NCBI GenBank assembly: GCA_017987615.1
Contig: JAGNTI010000006.1
Location: forward strand, 1-21,056
DNA length: 21,056 nt
Reading direction: 5' to 3'
DNA from: Sediminibacterium sp.
GTDB taxonomy: Bacteria > Bacteroidota > Bacteroidia > Chitinophagales > Chitinophagaceae
The notes under the pieces are model-generated. The model saw nothing but the letters and a program-made list of their open reading frames with translations. It searched no databases and was not told the DNA's origin. The position numbers and the translations under genes are program-made. This document shows positions 13,793 to 21,056 of the stretch, one piece after another. Positions within the stretch are counted from its first letter, which is position 1. Each line of letters starts with the position of its first letter.

Positions 13793-14701
13793 ATGGCAAT
13801 TATTATTATTGGTATTATCATCCTTGTAGCAGGCATGTTAATCCTAAAACAAAAAGAAGAATTCAATAAACTAGGTAAAGGCATTAGAGCTTTTGGTATT
13901 GTGCTCATTATTATTGGCGCATTCAATGCTTGTGTCAAACAAATTGATGCTGGACAAATTGGGGTTACAAGTTTATTTGGTAAAATATCTAATGAAGTAC
14001 TTACAAGTGGATTAAGTTTTGTTAACCCGCTTGTAGATGTTTACACTGTAGATATTAAAACACTCAACTACACCATGAGCGGTGTTCATAACGAAGGTGA
14101 AAAAGAAGGAGACGATGCCATTCGTGTACTCACCGCCGATGGTCTAGAAGTAACCATTGACTTAACGGTTTTATACCGCGTAGTTGGTACAGAAGCCCCA
14201 AGGTTAATCAAAGAAACAGGCCTAGATTACAAAGATAAAATTGTAAGACCGCTAACAAGAACAAAAATTAGGGATAACGCTGTATACTTTACTGCCATTG
14301 ACTTATACTCTACCAAGAGAGATCAATTTCAGAATAGAATATTTAGCAGTATCGAAGCAGATTTTAAAAAAAGAGGCTTGATATTAGAGCAGTTACTGCT
14401 AAGAAATATCACCCTACCTAATAACGTTAAAACTTCTATTGAAGAAAAAATTAAAGCAGAACAAGACGCTCAAAAAATGGAATTTGTACTACAAAAAGAA
14501 AAGCAAGAAGCAGAGCGTAAGCGTGTAGAAGCGCAAGGTATTGCAGACTACCAACGAATTATTAGCACTGGATTAAACGATAAGCAATTACAATACGAGC
14601 AAATACAAATGATGAAAGGACTTATCACTTCTCCTAATTCAAAAGTAATTGTAATGGGCAAAGGAAATACACCCGTAATTTTAGATAGCAAGGATAAATA
14701 A
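13793..14701 (+). CDS. SPFH/prohibitin-family membrane protein
   Basis: SPFH proteins (stomatin, prohibitin, flotillin, HflK/C) form large membrane-anchored rings that scaffold membrane domains or control proteases. The 302-residue protein has two hydrophobic segments at the N-terminus (about 2-18 and 33-47). An SPFH domain follows from IDAGQIGVTSLFGKI (51-65) through the ITLPNNVKTSIEEKI segment, then a charged coiled coil with KMEFVLQKEKQEAERKRVEAQGI and a short tail. The pattern is closest to the prohibitin-like subgroup. No NfeD-type partner is adjacent. Its stop codon directly abuts that of the convergent small membrane gene, with no room for a conventional terminator. Confidence 0.88.
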   Translation: MAIIIIGIIILVAGMLILKQKEEFNKLGKGIRAFGIVLIIIGAFNACVKQIDAGQIGVTSLFGKISNEVLTSGLSFVNPLVDVYTVDIKTLNYTMSGVHNEGEKEGDDAIRVLTADGLEVTIDLTVLYRVVGTEAPRLIKETGLDYKDKIVRPLTRTKIRDNAVYFTAIDLYSTKRDQFQNRIFSSIEADFKKRGLILEQLLLRNITLPNNVKTSIEEKIKAEQDAQKMEFVLQKEKQEAERKRVEAQGIADYQRIISTGLNDKQLQYEQIQMMKGLITSPNSKVIVMGKGNTPVILDSKDK

Positions 14702-14935
14702 TTATTCTTCGTTGTAATCGATAGGGTCTTTCCACTTATTGTATAGATACCAAAATAGCAATCCTGTGCTCAACAAAAGCCAGGTGTAAAAAATAACATT
14801 GGTAGTGGTAAAATTACTTTCCCAATAAGCGGCACCATACATAATGCCCGCGCATGAGTTAACGGCCATCCATAACAAAAACATGGATATGGTATTTACA
14901 ATGCGGATTAAATATTTACGTATACCTGGTTCCAT
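14702..14935 (-). CDS. Small two-TM membrane protein of unknown function
   Basis: I cannot name this 77-residue protein. It has two hydrophobic segments, about 11-34 (IVNTISMFLLWMAVNSCAGIMYG) and 44-64 (TNVIFYTWLLLSTGLLFWYLY), joined by a short loop GAAYWESNFTTT and followed by an acidic tail (KDPIDYNEE). The basic N-terminus suggests both termini are cytoplasmic. It starts four bases after the M23 peptidase stop on the same strand, so translation is probably coupled and the gene is likely real. A role connected with the peptidase or the envelope is only a guess from this spacing. Confidence 0.7.
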   Translation of the reverse strand: MEPGIRKYLIRIVNTISMFLLWMAVNSCAGIMYGAAYWESNFTTTNVIFYTWLLLSTGLLFWYLYNKWKDPIDYNEE

Positions 14936-14939
14936 AGTA

Positions 14940-15911
14940 TTAATCTAAACTTTGATTATTGGCAGCTGCCATTTTTAAGAGCCTGTCAAATTGCGCAGGG
15001 GTTAAATCATTGTAAAAGAAGTTAATTGGGTCAATAGGAATGCCCGATTTGTGCACTTCGTAATGCAGGTGCGGACCCGTACTTTTTCCTGAATTACCTA
15101 CATAACCAATCACCTCGCCTCTTTTAACACGCTGTCCTACCTTAGCTTTTACGCGCACCATATGACCGTAAATTGTTTTATACCCATAGCCGTGATTTAC
15201 AATTACATGGATTCCAAAGCCACTGGTGGTGAAACCTGATGTGGTTACTACGCCATCTGCAGTAGCATAAATAGGCGTTCCAATAGGTGCAGCAAAATCG
15301 AGTCCTTCGTGTGCCTTTCTGGTTTTATAAATGGGATCAATACGGTAACCAAAACCGGAAGCAATTCGGGATAATTTTTTATTGCTAATGGGCTGAATGG
15401 CCGGGATGGCAGCCAGTAGTTTTGCCTTATTTTTTACCATGCCAATCAGCTCATTAAAGGACTTGTTTTGGTATTCCATCCTCAGCGCTAGGCTATTGAG
15501 TTGATCAATTACGGTGTGCACTAAATCGGTAGAACCCATGCGCTGCACGAGTTGTACCTCTTTTTTTTGTTCCATATCCTTGATACGGGCACTATCTGCA
15601 ACTGGCTCGGCTTCAAAAATAGAGCGGTACACGGTATTGTCTCTATTGGTGATTTCACCCATCTTTAATTCAAGCTGCTTGAGACGCTCCTCAATAACAG
15701 CATATCCCTCTTTTAGATCTTCGTTTTGTTGACGTAGTATTTTTTCTTTGGGGGAATCGATGTACTGAAAAGCAATGGCAAAAATGATGATTCCGGTAAC
15801 AATAGAAGCTGCTATAAATCCAAACACCTGAAGGAGCCGAACCCGAAGGGGTGTCTCCAGCTTTTCGAACCGCAGGGTATGGGTATTATAGTAATATTTT
15901 ATTTTGCGCAT
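14940..15911 (-). CDS. Membrane-anchored M23-family (LytM-type) metallopeptidase
   Basis: M23 peptidases cut peptide crosslinks in peptidoglycan, or activate amidases when degenerate. The 323-residue protein starts MRKIKYYYNTHTLRFEKLE, an N-terminal block typical of a Bacteroidota subgroup. It has one membrane helix (about 27-49) and a predicted coiled coil (about 55-90). The C-terminal LytM domain (about 185-300) has an intact active site: HxxxD as H201 and D205, HxH as H281 and H283, and H250 in YGHM. H201, D205 and H283 should bind zinc, so enzymatic activity is expected. It is divergent from alaS across 117 bases and is followed after four bases by the small membrane gene. Confidence 0.93.
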   Translation of the reverse strand: MRKIKYYYNTHTLRFEKLETPLRVRLLQVFGFIAASIVTGIIIFAIAFQYIDSPKEKILRQQNEDLKEGYAVIEERLKQLELKMGEITNRDNTVYRSIFEAEPVADSARIKDMEQKKEVQLVQRMGSTDLVHTVIDQLNSLALRMEYQNKSFNELIGMVKNKAKLLAAIPAIQPISNKKLSRIASGFGYRIDPIYKTRKAHEGLDFAAPIGTPIYATADGVVTTSGFTTSGFGIHVIVNHGYGYKTIYGHMVRVKAKVGQRVKRGEVIGYVGNSGKSTGPHLHYEVHKSGIPIDPINFFYNDLTPAQFDRLLKMAAANNQSLD

Positions 15912-15948
15912 AGGGGTGTTGGTATCAATAGCTAAAGGCTCAATTCCT

Positions 15949-15956
15949 TACCTTTG
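15949..15956 (+). promoter_or_regulatory. Candidate alaS -7 promoter element
   Basis: TACCTTTG is an exact match to the Bacteroidota -7 consensus TAnnTTTG, 72 bases before the alaS start. A start near 15962 would give a leader of about 67 bases. No TTTG lies 19-21 bases upstream; the nearest TTG is 27 bases away. Confidence 0.45.
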
Positions 15957-15975
15957 GAGCTATAAAAATATAGAA

Positions 15976-15983
15976 CAAAGATA
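15976..15983 (-). promoter_or_regulatory. Candidate M23 peptidase -7 promoter element
   Basis: On the minus strand this reads TATCTTTG, an exact TAnnTTTG match, 64 bases before the M23 ATG. The predicted start near 15970 faces the predicted alaS start near 15962, so the two transcripts would overlap slightly. No clear -33 TTTG is visible. Confidence 0.4.
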
Positions 15984-15994
15984 GCCCGCTATCT
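15979..15994. promoter_or_regulatory. 7-bp dyad overlapping the M23 -7 element (possible operator)
   Basis: AGATAGC (15979-15985), two bases, then GCTATCT (15988-15994) form a perfect dyad. The core ATAGC/GCTAT also occurs as ATAGC at 15928-15932 and GCTAT at 15959-15963, so two inverted pairs lie within about 65 bases around both candidate -7 elements. The two-base spacer disfavours an RNA hairpin and favours a protein-binding site. The function is inferred. Confidence 0.35.
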
Positions 15995-16028
15995 AGTAAA
16001 ATACGCATATTAAAATTTGAATCCTTTT

Positions 16029-18650
16029 ATGATGACCAGTGCCGAGATAAGAAAAGAATTTCTAGCCTTTTTTGCTTCTAAAAAACACCAAATAGTTCCG
16101 TCTGCCCCAATCGTGGTAAAAAACGATCCTACCCTCTTGTTTACCAACGCCGGCATGAACCAGTTTAAAGACTATTTTTTAGGAAATCGAAAACCTGAAT
16201 ACAAGCGTATTGTAGATACCCAAAAATGTTTACGCGTAAGTGGTAAACACAATGATCTAGAAGAAGTGGGTGTAGACACCTACCACCATACAATGTTTGA
16301 AATGTTAGGTAACTGGAGCTTTGGAGATTATTTTAAAGATGAAGCCATTGCATGGAGCTGGGAGTTACTTACCGAAGTGTATAAAATTGACAAAGACCGT
16401 TTGTATGTTTCTGTTTTTAAAGGTGATGAATCGGAAGGTTTGCCAATGTCTACCATTGCATATGAAGCATGGAAAAAATTAGTGCCAGAAGACAAAATTA
16501 TTTTCGGAAATAAAAAAGATAATTTCTGGGAAATGGGTGATACGGGTCCTTGCGGTCCATGTTCTGAAATTCATGTAGACTGCAGGTCCGATGAAGAAAG
16601 AAAATTAATTCCAGGTAGAGACCTTGTAAATAATGACCATCCGCAAGTGATAGAAATCTGGAACAATGTATTCATGCAATACAATCGTTTAAAAGATGGA
16701 ACACTTGAACCACTTCCTGCAAAACACGTAGATACAGGTATGGGATTTGAACGTTTGGTACGTGTGCTACAAAGCAAGCAAAGTAATTATGATACCGATG
16801 TATTTAGCGGCACCATAGATGCAGTAGCTTCTATTACTGGAAAAGTATATGATAAATCAGACAGCAAAGAAGCGGTTGCGTTTAGAGTATTAGCAGATCA
16901 TATTAGAGCTATATCATTTACCATTGCTGATGGTCAACTACCTTCTAATACGGGCGCTGGCTATGTGATTAGACGTATTTTACGAAGAGCTGTTCGTTAT
17001 TATTATACCTATCTCGATTACAAACAACCTTTACTTTTTCAACTCGTTCCATTACTTGCCGCTCAGTTTGCAGAAGTGTTTCCTGAATTACATGCACAAG
17101 AAGCTTTTGTAACCAAAGTGGTAAAAGAAGAAGAAGATTCTTTTTTAAGAACCCTAGATAAGGGCCTAAAAAGAATTGATGAATTAATGAAAGCATCTGG
17201 TAGTAAAACCATTGAAGGTAAAGCTGCGTTTGAACTTTTTGATACCTACGGTTTCCCAATAGACCTTACCAGACTTATCGCGCAAGAAAATAATTTAGCG
17301 GTAGACGAAAATGGATTTGAAGCAGAAATGCAGCAGCAAAAAAATAGAAGTAGAGCTGCAACTGCTATAGATGCTGCTGATTGGATCGTTGTTAATGAAA
17401 CAAACACTCAAACATTTACTGGCTATACAAACACCCAAGCAACAACCAAGGTTTCAAAGTATAGAAAAGTAACTGCTAAAGGAACAACAGGATTTCAAAT
17501 TGTTTTAGATACCACTCCTTTTTATGCCGAAAGTGGCGGACAGGTTGGTGATACAGGAGTGCTTGAATTTAATGGTTCAAGCGTTGAAGTGATTGATACC
17601 AAAAAAGAAAATAACCTTGTTATTCATTTTACTAGCGAGCTTCCTGCTACTATAGAAGGAGCGGTAGTGGCAAAAGTGAATACGAATAACAGAAAAAATA
17701 TTTCGGCACACCATAGTGCTACACACCTACTACACGCCGCTTTAAGACAGGTGCTAGGTAATCATGTGGCACAAAAAGGAAGCCTTGTAAATGCTGCACA
17801 ACTTCGTTTCGACTTTTCTCACTTTGCAAAAGTGAGTGATGATGAAATGAAGCAAATAGAAAATATTGTCAACGAAAAAATTAGAGAAAATATTCCTGTA
17901 GTTATTAAAGAAATGACAAAAGACGAAGCTGTTGCTCTTGGCGCCATGGCTTTATTTGGAGAAAAATATGGCGATACCGTAAGGGTTGTTATTATGGATC
18001 CAAATTATTCTATCGAACTATGTGGCGGTACACATGTTGGCGGTACAGGGGAGTTGGGATTATTTAAATTAAAACATGAGTCTGCAGTTGCAGCAGGCGT
18101 TAGACGTATTGAAGCAGTATGTGGCGAAGGCGCTAACACACAAGTGAACGACGCATTAGCTGAACTTGAAACCATTAAAGAACTTGTAAAAAATACAAAA
18201 GAGCCTGTTAAAGCGGTACAACAAATGGTTGCCGATTTGCAGTCTTTAAAAAAGCGCATCGAATCGTATGAGGCGCTAGCACTTGTTGGTATCAAAAAAG
18301 AACTAGCATCAAAAGTGACACGCATGGGTGATACGCATTTTATTGGCGCCGTTGTAACGGTTGGTAACCCAGATGGCCTAAAAAAATTATGTACTGAACT
18401 GCAAGGAGATTATACAAACTTACTAGTAGTGCTCGCCGCTAATATAGAGGGTAAGGCATCTGTTGCAGTGCTAGTTGATGACACCTTACAAGCGAGCAAA
18501 GGAATGGAAGCCCAAAAGATTATTAAAGACCAAATTGCGCCGCTTATTAAAGGTGGTGGTGGTGGTCAAAAAGGGCTAGCAACCGCTGGTGGTCAGGATC
18601 CTAGCAATTTGACCGAGGTTATTGAATCTGTAAAGAATTTGTTAAACTAA
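16029..18650 (+). CDS. alaS: Alanyl-tRNA synthetase
   Basis: AlaRS charges tRNA-Ala and edits mischarged serine and glycine. I start at the first ATG of a pair (16029 or 16032), because both lead into MTSAEIRKEFLAFF, the family N-terminus; a TTG at 16017 would add four residues without support. The 873-residue product has the class II catalytic core (TLLFTNAGMNQFKDYFLG, HHTMFEMLGNWSFGDYF, FWEMGDTGPCGPCSEI), the editing domain with HxxxH (H562, H566) and CxxxH (C665, H669), and the C-Ala domain ending in a glycine-rich GGGGGQKGLATAGG segment. No domain is missing. It is divergent from the M23 gene and 52 bases upstream of the PDZ protein. No T-box-like leader is evident. Confidence 0.98.
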   Translation: MMTSAEIRKEFLAFFASKKHQIVPSAPIVVKNDPTLLFTNAGMNQFKDYFLGNRKPEYKRIVDTQKCLRVSGKHNDLEEVGVDTYHHTMFEMLGNWSFGDYFKDEAIAWSWELLTEVYKIDKDRLYVSVFKGDESEGLPMSTIAYEAWKKLVPEDKIIFGNKKDNFWEMGDTGPCGPCSEIHVDCRSDEERKLIPGRDLVNNDHPQVIEIWNNVFMQYNRLKDGTLEPLPAKHVDTGMGFERLVRVLQSKQSNYDTDVFSGTIDAVASITGKVYDKSDSKEAVAFRVLADHIRAISFTIADGQLPSNTGAGYVIRRILRRAVRYYYTYLDYKQPLLFQLVPLLAAQFAEVFPELHAQEAFVTKVVKEEEDSFLRTLDKGLKRIDELMKASGSKTIEGKAAFELFDTYGFPIDLTRLIAQENNLAVDENGFEAEMQQQKNRSRAATAIDAADWIVVNETNTQTFTGYTNTQATTKVSKYRKVTAKGTTGFQIVLDTTPFYAESGGQVGDTGVLEFNGSSVEVIDTKKENNLVIHFTSELPATIEGAVVAKVNTNNRKNISAHHSATHLLHAALRQVLGNHVAQKGSLVNAAQLRFDFSHFAKVSDDEMKQIENIVNEKIRENIPVVIKEMTKDEAVALGAMALFGEKYGDTVRVVIMDPNYSIELCGGTHVGGTGELGLFKLKHESAVAAGVRRIEAVCGEGANTQVNDALAELETIKELVKNTKEPVKAVQQMVADLQSLKKRIESYEALALVGIKKELASKVTRMGDTHFIGAVVTVGNPDGLKKLCTELQGDYTNLLVVLAANIEGKASVAVLVDDTLQASKGMEAQKIIKDQIAPLIKGGGGGQKGLATAGGQDPSNLTEVIESVKNLLN

Positions 18651-18672
18651 ACCCTAATTGAGCGTAAAAAAA

Positions 18673-18680
18673 TATATTTG
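18673..18680 (+). promoter_or_regulatory. Candidate -7 element of the PDZ-protein gene
   Basis: TATATTTG matches TAnnTTTG exactly and ends 22 bases before the ATG, giving a leader of about 17 bases. No well-spaced TTTG -33 is visible; the closest TTTG is 31 bases upstream. The gene could also be read from alaS, because no terminator separates them. Confidence 0.4.
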
Positions 18681-18702
18681 ATACTATAAAACAACCAAAA
18701 TT

Positions 18703-19365
18703 ATGAGCAAAATTATTTCATTATTATCGGCTGCCTGTTTACTAGTAACAGCTGCTAAGGCACAAGAAGAAAAGAAAGTTGTCATTGTAAAAACAATGGA
18801 CACAACCATCGTTCAGGGAAAGGCTGATGGCCCTCAAAAAATGACGGTGATTGTAGAAAATGGAAAAATTACAGTGAATGGTAAAACAATCGAAGGTGCT
18901 AATTTACCAGAAATGATGGGTAGTGTAAAAGGTATTCCAAAAGTGATGATGTTCAAATCGGATGATATGAATGCCCCACTTCCTAAACTAGAAGGGAAAG
19001 TGGGCGAACTAAAAATCGTAAAAGGCATGCCACTGGATATGAGCAAAATGGGTGAGGCTTTTGATTTTATTGCAAAATTGGATGATGGCCCAAAAATGGG
19101 TATCAGTATAGAAGACCTAACAGAAGGTTCTGGTGCTAAAGTATTAGAAGTTACAGAAGGTTCGCCAGCTGCAAAAGCAGGTATTGCAAAAAATGATGTC
19201 ATTACATCTGTAGATGGTTCGTCTATTTGTGATGTAGCTACGCTTCAAGAAAAAGCCAGTGATTTAAAAGCAGGCGACGCCATCACCCTCAAATTAACAC
19301 GTGACGGAAAGTCTAAAGAAGTGACTGTTAAAATTCCAAAAAAAGTAAAGAAGGCTAATATATAA
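18703..19365 (+). CDS. Secreted PDZ-domain protein without a protease domain
   Basis: The 220-residue protein has a signal peptide (cleavage after AKA, residue 20). A linker with a short beta motif follows (MTVIVENGKITVNGKTIEG, 47-65), then a methionine-rich middle section, and a PDZ domain at about 130-213. Within the PDZ, EGSPAAKAGIAKNDVITSVDG (152-172, including the carboxylate-binding loop region) and LKAGDAITLKLTRDGKSKEV are typical of HtrA-type PDZ domains. There is no trypsin-like catalytic domain, so this is a stand-alone periplasmic or surface binding protein rather than a DegP-type protease. The C-terminus is strongly basic (PKKVKKANI). It lies between alaS and gatB with about 50 bases on either side. 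Its ligand is unknown. Confidence 0.82.
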   Translation: MSKIISLLSAACLLVTAAKAQEEKKVVIVKTMDTTIVQGKADGPQKMTVIVENGKITVNGKTIEGANLPEMMGSVKGIPKVMMFKSDDMNAPLPKLEGKVGELKIVKGMPLDMSKMGEAFDFIAKLDDGPKMGISIEDLTEGSGAKVLEVTEGSPAAKAGIAKNDVITSVDGSSICDVATLQEKASDLKAGDAITLKLTRDGKSKEVTVKIPKKVKKANI

Positions 19366-19400
19366 GCATCTTAAGTGTGCGATAACCCGGTAACTAATCT

Positions 19401-19408
19401 TATTTTTG
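19401..19408 (+). promoter_or_regulatory. Candidate gatB -7 element, implying a near-leaderless mRNA
   Basis: TATTTTTG is an exact TAnnTTTG match and ends only six bases before the gatB ATG at 19415. With the usual 5-7 base distance to the transcription start, the mRNA would begin at or next to the start codon. No TTTG -33 element is evident. Confidence 0.4.
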
Positions 19409-19414
19409 TTTGAG

Positions 19415-20863
19415 ATGACCTCAAGCAATCAATACGAAGCAGTTATCGGGTTAGAAGTACACGCACAGCTAGCTACCAAAAGCAAGCTATTTTGCCCCGA
19501 TGCCACAACCTTTGGCGCTGCACCCAATACCCACATCAGCCCTGTTACTATGGGGCATCCGGGTAGTCTTCCAAAAACCAATAAAAAAGCCGTTGAATTT
19601 GCCATTAAAATGGGACTTGCTTGTGGCTGTACCATTGTCAAAGAAAACTACTTTGCCAGAAAAAACTACTTCTATCCAGATCTTCCAAAAGGTTATCAGA
19701 TTTCTCAACACACCACCCCTATTTGCGCAGGTGGTAACCTTCAAATTGCAGTAGAAGGTCAAAAGCGCCTAGTACAATTAAATAGAATACACCTAGAGGA
19801 AGACGCCGGAAAAAGCATTCACGATATAGATCCTGCCCATACCCTGATTGACTTAAATAGAGCGGGTACACCACTCATAGAAATTGTTACAGAGCCTGAT
19901 TTATTTAGCGCCGATGAAGCATTTGCATATGTTACTGAAATTAGAAAACTAGTGCAGTGGCTAGGCGTTTGTGATGGAAATATGGAAGAAGGCTCACTAA
20001 GATGTGACGCCAATGTATCGGTACGATTAAAAGGTGAAAAAAAATTAGGTACTAAAGTAGAAGTAAAAAACTTGAACTCTATTCGCAACGTAAAAAAAGC
20101 CATTGAGTTTGAAATATCAAGAATGATTGAAGTGCTTGAAGCAGGTGGTACCATTACGCAGCAAACCAGAAGTTTTGACGCTTCCAACGATACAACATTT
20201 GCCATGCGCGATAAAGAAGAAGCAAATGATTACCGCTATTTTCCAGACCCTGATTTAGCGCCGTTTGTGTTAAGCGAAAGCTATATCGATGCAATAAAAA
20301 TGGAGCTTCCTGTTTTACCGGCTGCTGTAGAAGAAAAATTAATGACACAGTTTCAACTGAGTGCTTACGATGCTGCACAGCTTTGTGATGCTTTAGCTAC
20401 CGTTCAATATTTTGAAGCAGCCGCCACGCATACAAACAACTTTAAATCATTGGCCAATTGGATGCTAGGTCCCATTAAATCGTACTTGAATGAAGCAGGG
20501 CTAGATTATAAGAGCCTTGCGCTACAACCTGCTACACTAGCGGATCTTATTAAACTTATAGATGTTGGTCAATTAAATTTTTCAGTATCTGCATCAAAAA
20601 TTTTACCTCAATTAGTAGATGGCAAAAAAACAAATGTTTTAGCAGTTGCCACTGAATTAAATGTACTACAAGTAAATGATTCAGATACCTTAGAAGCTTG
20701 GGTAGATGCTGCCATCGCTAGTATGCCAGATAAAGTAATTGAATACCAAAAAGGCAAAAAAGGACTGATCGGATTATTTATTGGAGCAGTTAAAAAAATA
20801 AGCAAAGGGCAGGCAGATCCAAATAAAGTAAGCGACATGCTCATCAATAAATTAAATAAATAA
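19415..20863 (+). CDS. gatB: Aspartyl/glutamyl-tRNA amidotransferase subunit B
   Basis: GatB is the tRNA-binding and kinase subunit of the GatCAB complex, which converts Glu-tRNA-Gln (and often Asp-tRNA-Asn) to the amide form. The start is the ATG at 19415 (MTSSNQYEAVIGLEVHAQL); an upstream in-frame TTG at 19406 overlaps the promoter-like element and is rejected. The 482-residue product has the GatB core with KVEVKNLNSIRNV and KEEANDYRYFPDPDL, then the C-terminal YqeY-like helical domain ending MLINKLNK. The usual zinc cysteines are mostly absent: C27 remains, but the other three positions are D29, S42 and T45, as in other Bacteroidota sequences I recall. gatA and gatC are not in the window. 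A lipoprotein gene follows 21 bases downstream. Confidence 0.97.
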   Translation: MTSSNQYEAVIGLEVHAQLATKSKLFCPDATTFGAAPNTHISPVTMGHPGSLPKTNKKAVEFAIKMGLACGCTIVKENYFARKNYFYPDLPKGYQISQHTTPICAGGNLQIAVEGQKRLVQLNRIHLEEDAGKSIHDIDPAHTLIDLNRAGTPLIEIVTEPDLFSADEAFAYVTEIRKLVQWLGVCDGNMEEGSLRCDANVSVRLKGEKKLGTKVEVKNLNSIRNVKKAIEFEISRMIEVLEAGGTITQQTRSFDASNDTTFAMRDKEEANDYRYFPDPDLAPFVLSESYIDAIKMELPVLPAAVEEKLMTQFQLSAYDAAQLCDALATVQYFEAAATHTNNFKSLANWMLGPIKSYLNEAGLDYKSLALQPATLADLIKLIDVGQLNFSVSASKILPQLVDGKKTNVLAVATELNVLQVNDSDTLEAWVDAAIASMPDKVIEYQKGKKGLIGLFIGAVKKISKGQADPNKVSDMLINKLNK

Positions 20864-20884
20864 TTATTAATCAATACATCAATC

Positions 20885-21056
20885 ATGAAAAAAACAATTA
20901 GTGTATCTCTAATTGCAGTAACCCTTTTCTTTGGCTGTGCCGAAAAAAAATACGGTGGCTTTACCGTAAGTGGTAAGGTAAGTAACGGAGGAAGTCAAAA
21001 AATTTACTTGCAAGAATTACCTTTTGCAGGATCAGAGCCTCTGATACTTGACTCAG
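20885..21056 (+). CDS. Lipoprotein with DUF4369-like N-terminus (5' part only)
   Basis: This is a 57-residue fragment cut by the right edge. It begins MKKTISVSLIAVTLFFGC, a lipoprotein signal with C18 as the likely lipidated residue (FFGC), though the lipobox is not ideal. The mature part, FTVSGKVSNGGSQKIYLQEL, then a segment ending PLILDS, resembles the DUF4369 domain that precedes thioredoxin-like (TlpA/ResA) domains in many Bacteroidota. The missing 3' part would therefore be expected to encode a membrane-anchored thioredoxin-fold protein, but this is inference. It starts 21 bases after gatB on the same strand, with no terminator between. Confidence 0.75.
   Translation, partial: MKKTISVSLIAVTLFFGCAEKKYGGFTVSGKVSNGGSQKIYLQELPFAGSEPLILDS

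Noticed and set aside
14763..14784. Hairpin CCTG/CAGG with GCT/AGC near the SPFH convergent end
   Set aside because: It has a bulge, only seven pairs and no U-tract on either strand, so it is not a credible terminator.
15957..16028. Possible T-box or other riboswitch in the alaS leader
   Set aside because: The predicted leader is under about 75 bases, has no T-box consensus or terminator hairpin, and T-boxes belong mainly to Gram-positive bacteria.
16969..18325. Minus-strand open frames of 96 and 106 codons inside alaS
   Set aside because: They are shadows of a full-length, motif-complete AlaRS and show no recognisable protein features.
19406..19414. TTG start for gatB
   Set aside because: It overlaps the TAnnTTTG element and would add only three residues; the ATG at 19415 fits the family.
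19487..20378. Open frames up to 128 codons overlapping gatB in other frames
   Set aside because: They overlap a complete GatB and show no domain or start context of their own.
1..21056. CRISPR array, tRNA, rRNA, insertion sequence or prophage
   Set aside because: No regularly spaced repeats, RNA gene signatures, transposase or integrase motifs, or long terminal inverted repeats were found on reading both strands.

Overview
The window looks like chromosomal, mostly housekeeping DNA from a member of the Bacteroidota, probably the Chitinophagaceae or a close relative. The evidence is AT-rich DNA, starts that lack Shine-Dalgarno sequences, several upstream elements matching the Bacteroidota -7 promoter consensus TAnnTTTG, a GatB that lacks the zinc cysteines, an M23 peptidase with the KYYY-type N-terminus usual in this phylum, and an ECF sigma cluster with an LTXXQ-like secreted protein. 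The family placement is inference from gene style only. No rRNA, tRNA, CRISPR array, insertion sequence or phage gene was seen, and no stretch over 300 bases lacks a gene.

Layout. 1-2830 (minus): two unrelated peptide transporters in tandem, a POT/PTR symporter followed by an OPT-family transporter cut by the window edge. 2963-4252 (plus): purD, divergent from the transporters across a 132-base region holding an 8-bp inverted repeat. 4346-10168 (plus): the cell-elongation cluster mreB-mreC-mreD-mrdA(PBP2)-rodA, with a metallo-beta-lactamase-fold gene as a sixth member to 10934. mreC starts with TTG and mreD with GTG. 10931-12594 (minus): ECF sigma factor, single-pass membrane protein (probable anti-sigma role) and a secreted LTXXQ/Spy-like protein, with an AlkA-like DNA glycosylase upstream on the same strand (12648-13244). 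13321-14701 (plus): a secreted DUF4440/NTF2-like protein and an SPFH/prohibitin-like membrane protein. 14702-15911 (minus): an M23 peptidase and a small two-TM protein, divergent from alaS. 16029-20863 (plus): alaS, a secreted PDZ protein and gatB, then the start of a DUF4369-like lipoprotein at the right edge.

How it fits together. The elongation genes encode the cytoskeletal scaffold (MreB), its membrane partners (MreC, MreD), the SEDS glycosyltransferase (RodA) and the transpeptidase (PBP2). The M23 peptidase is a further cell-wall gene. alaS and gatB both supply charged tRNA. The sigma cluster is probably a self-contained envelope-stress circuit.

The most notable non-coding signal is a perfect 13-bp hairpin with a U-tract, lying inside the 3' end of the MBL-fold coding sequence and oriented to terminate the opposing sigma operon, whose last stop codon overlaps the MBL stop codon. 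I found no clearly new defence or mobile system. The most interesting points are regulatory architecture and the small uncharacterised membrane proteins.
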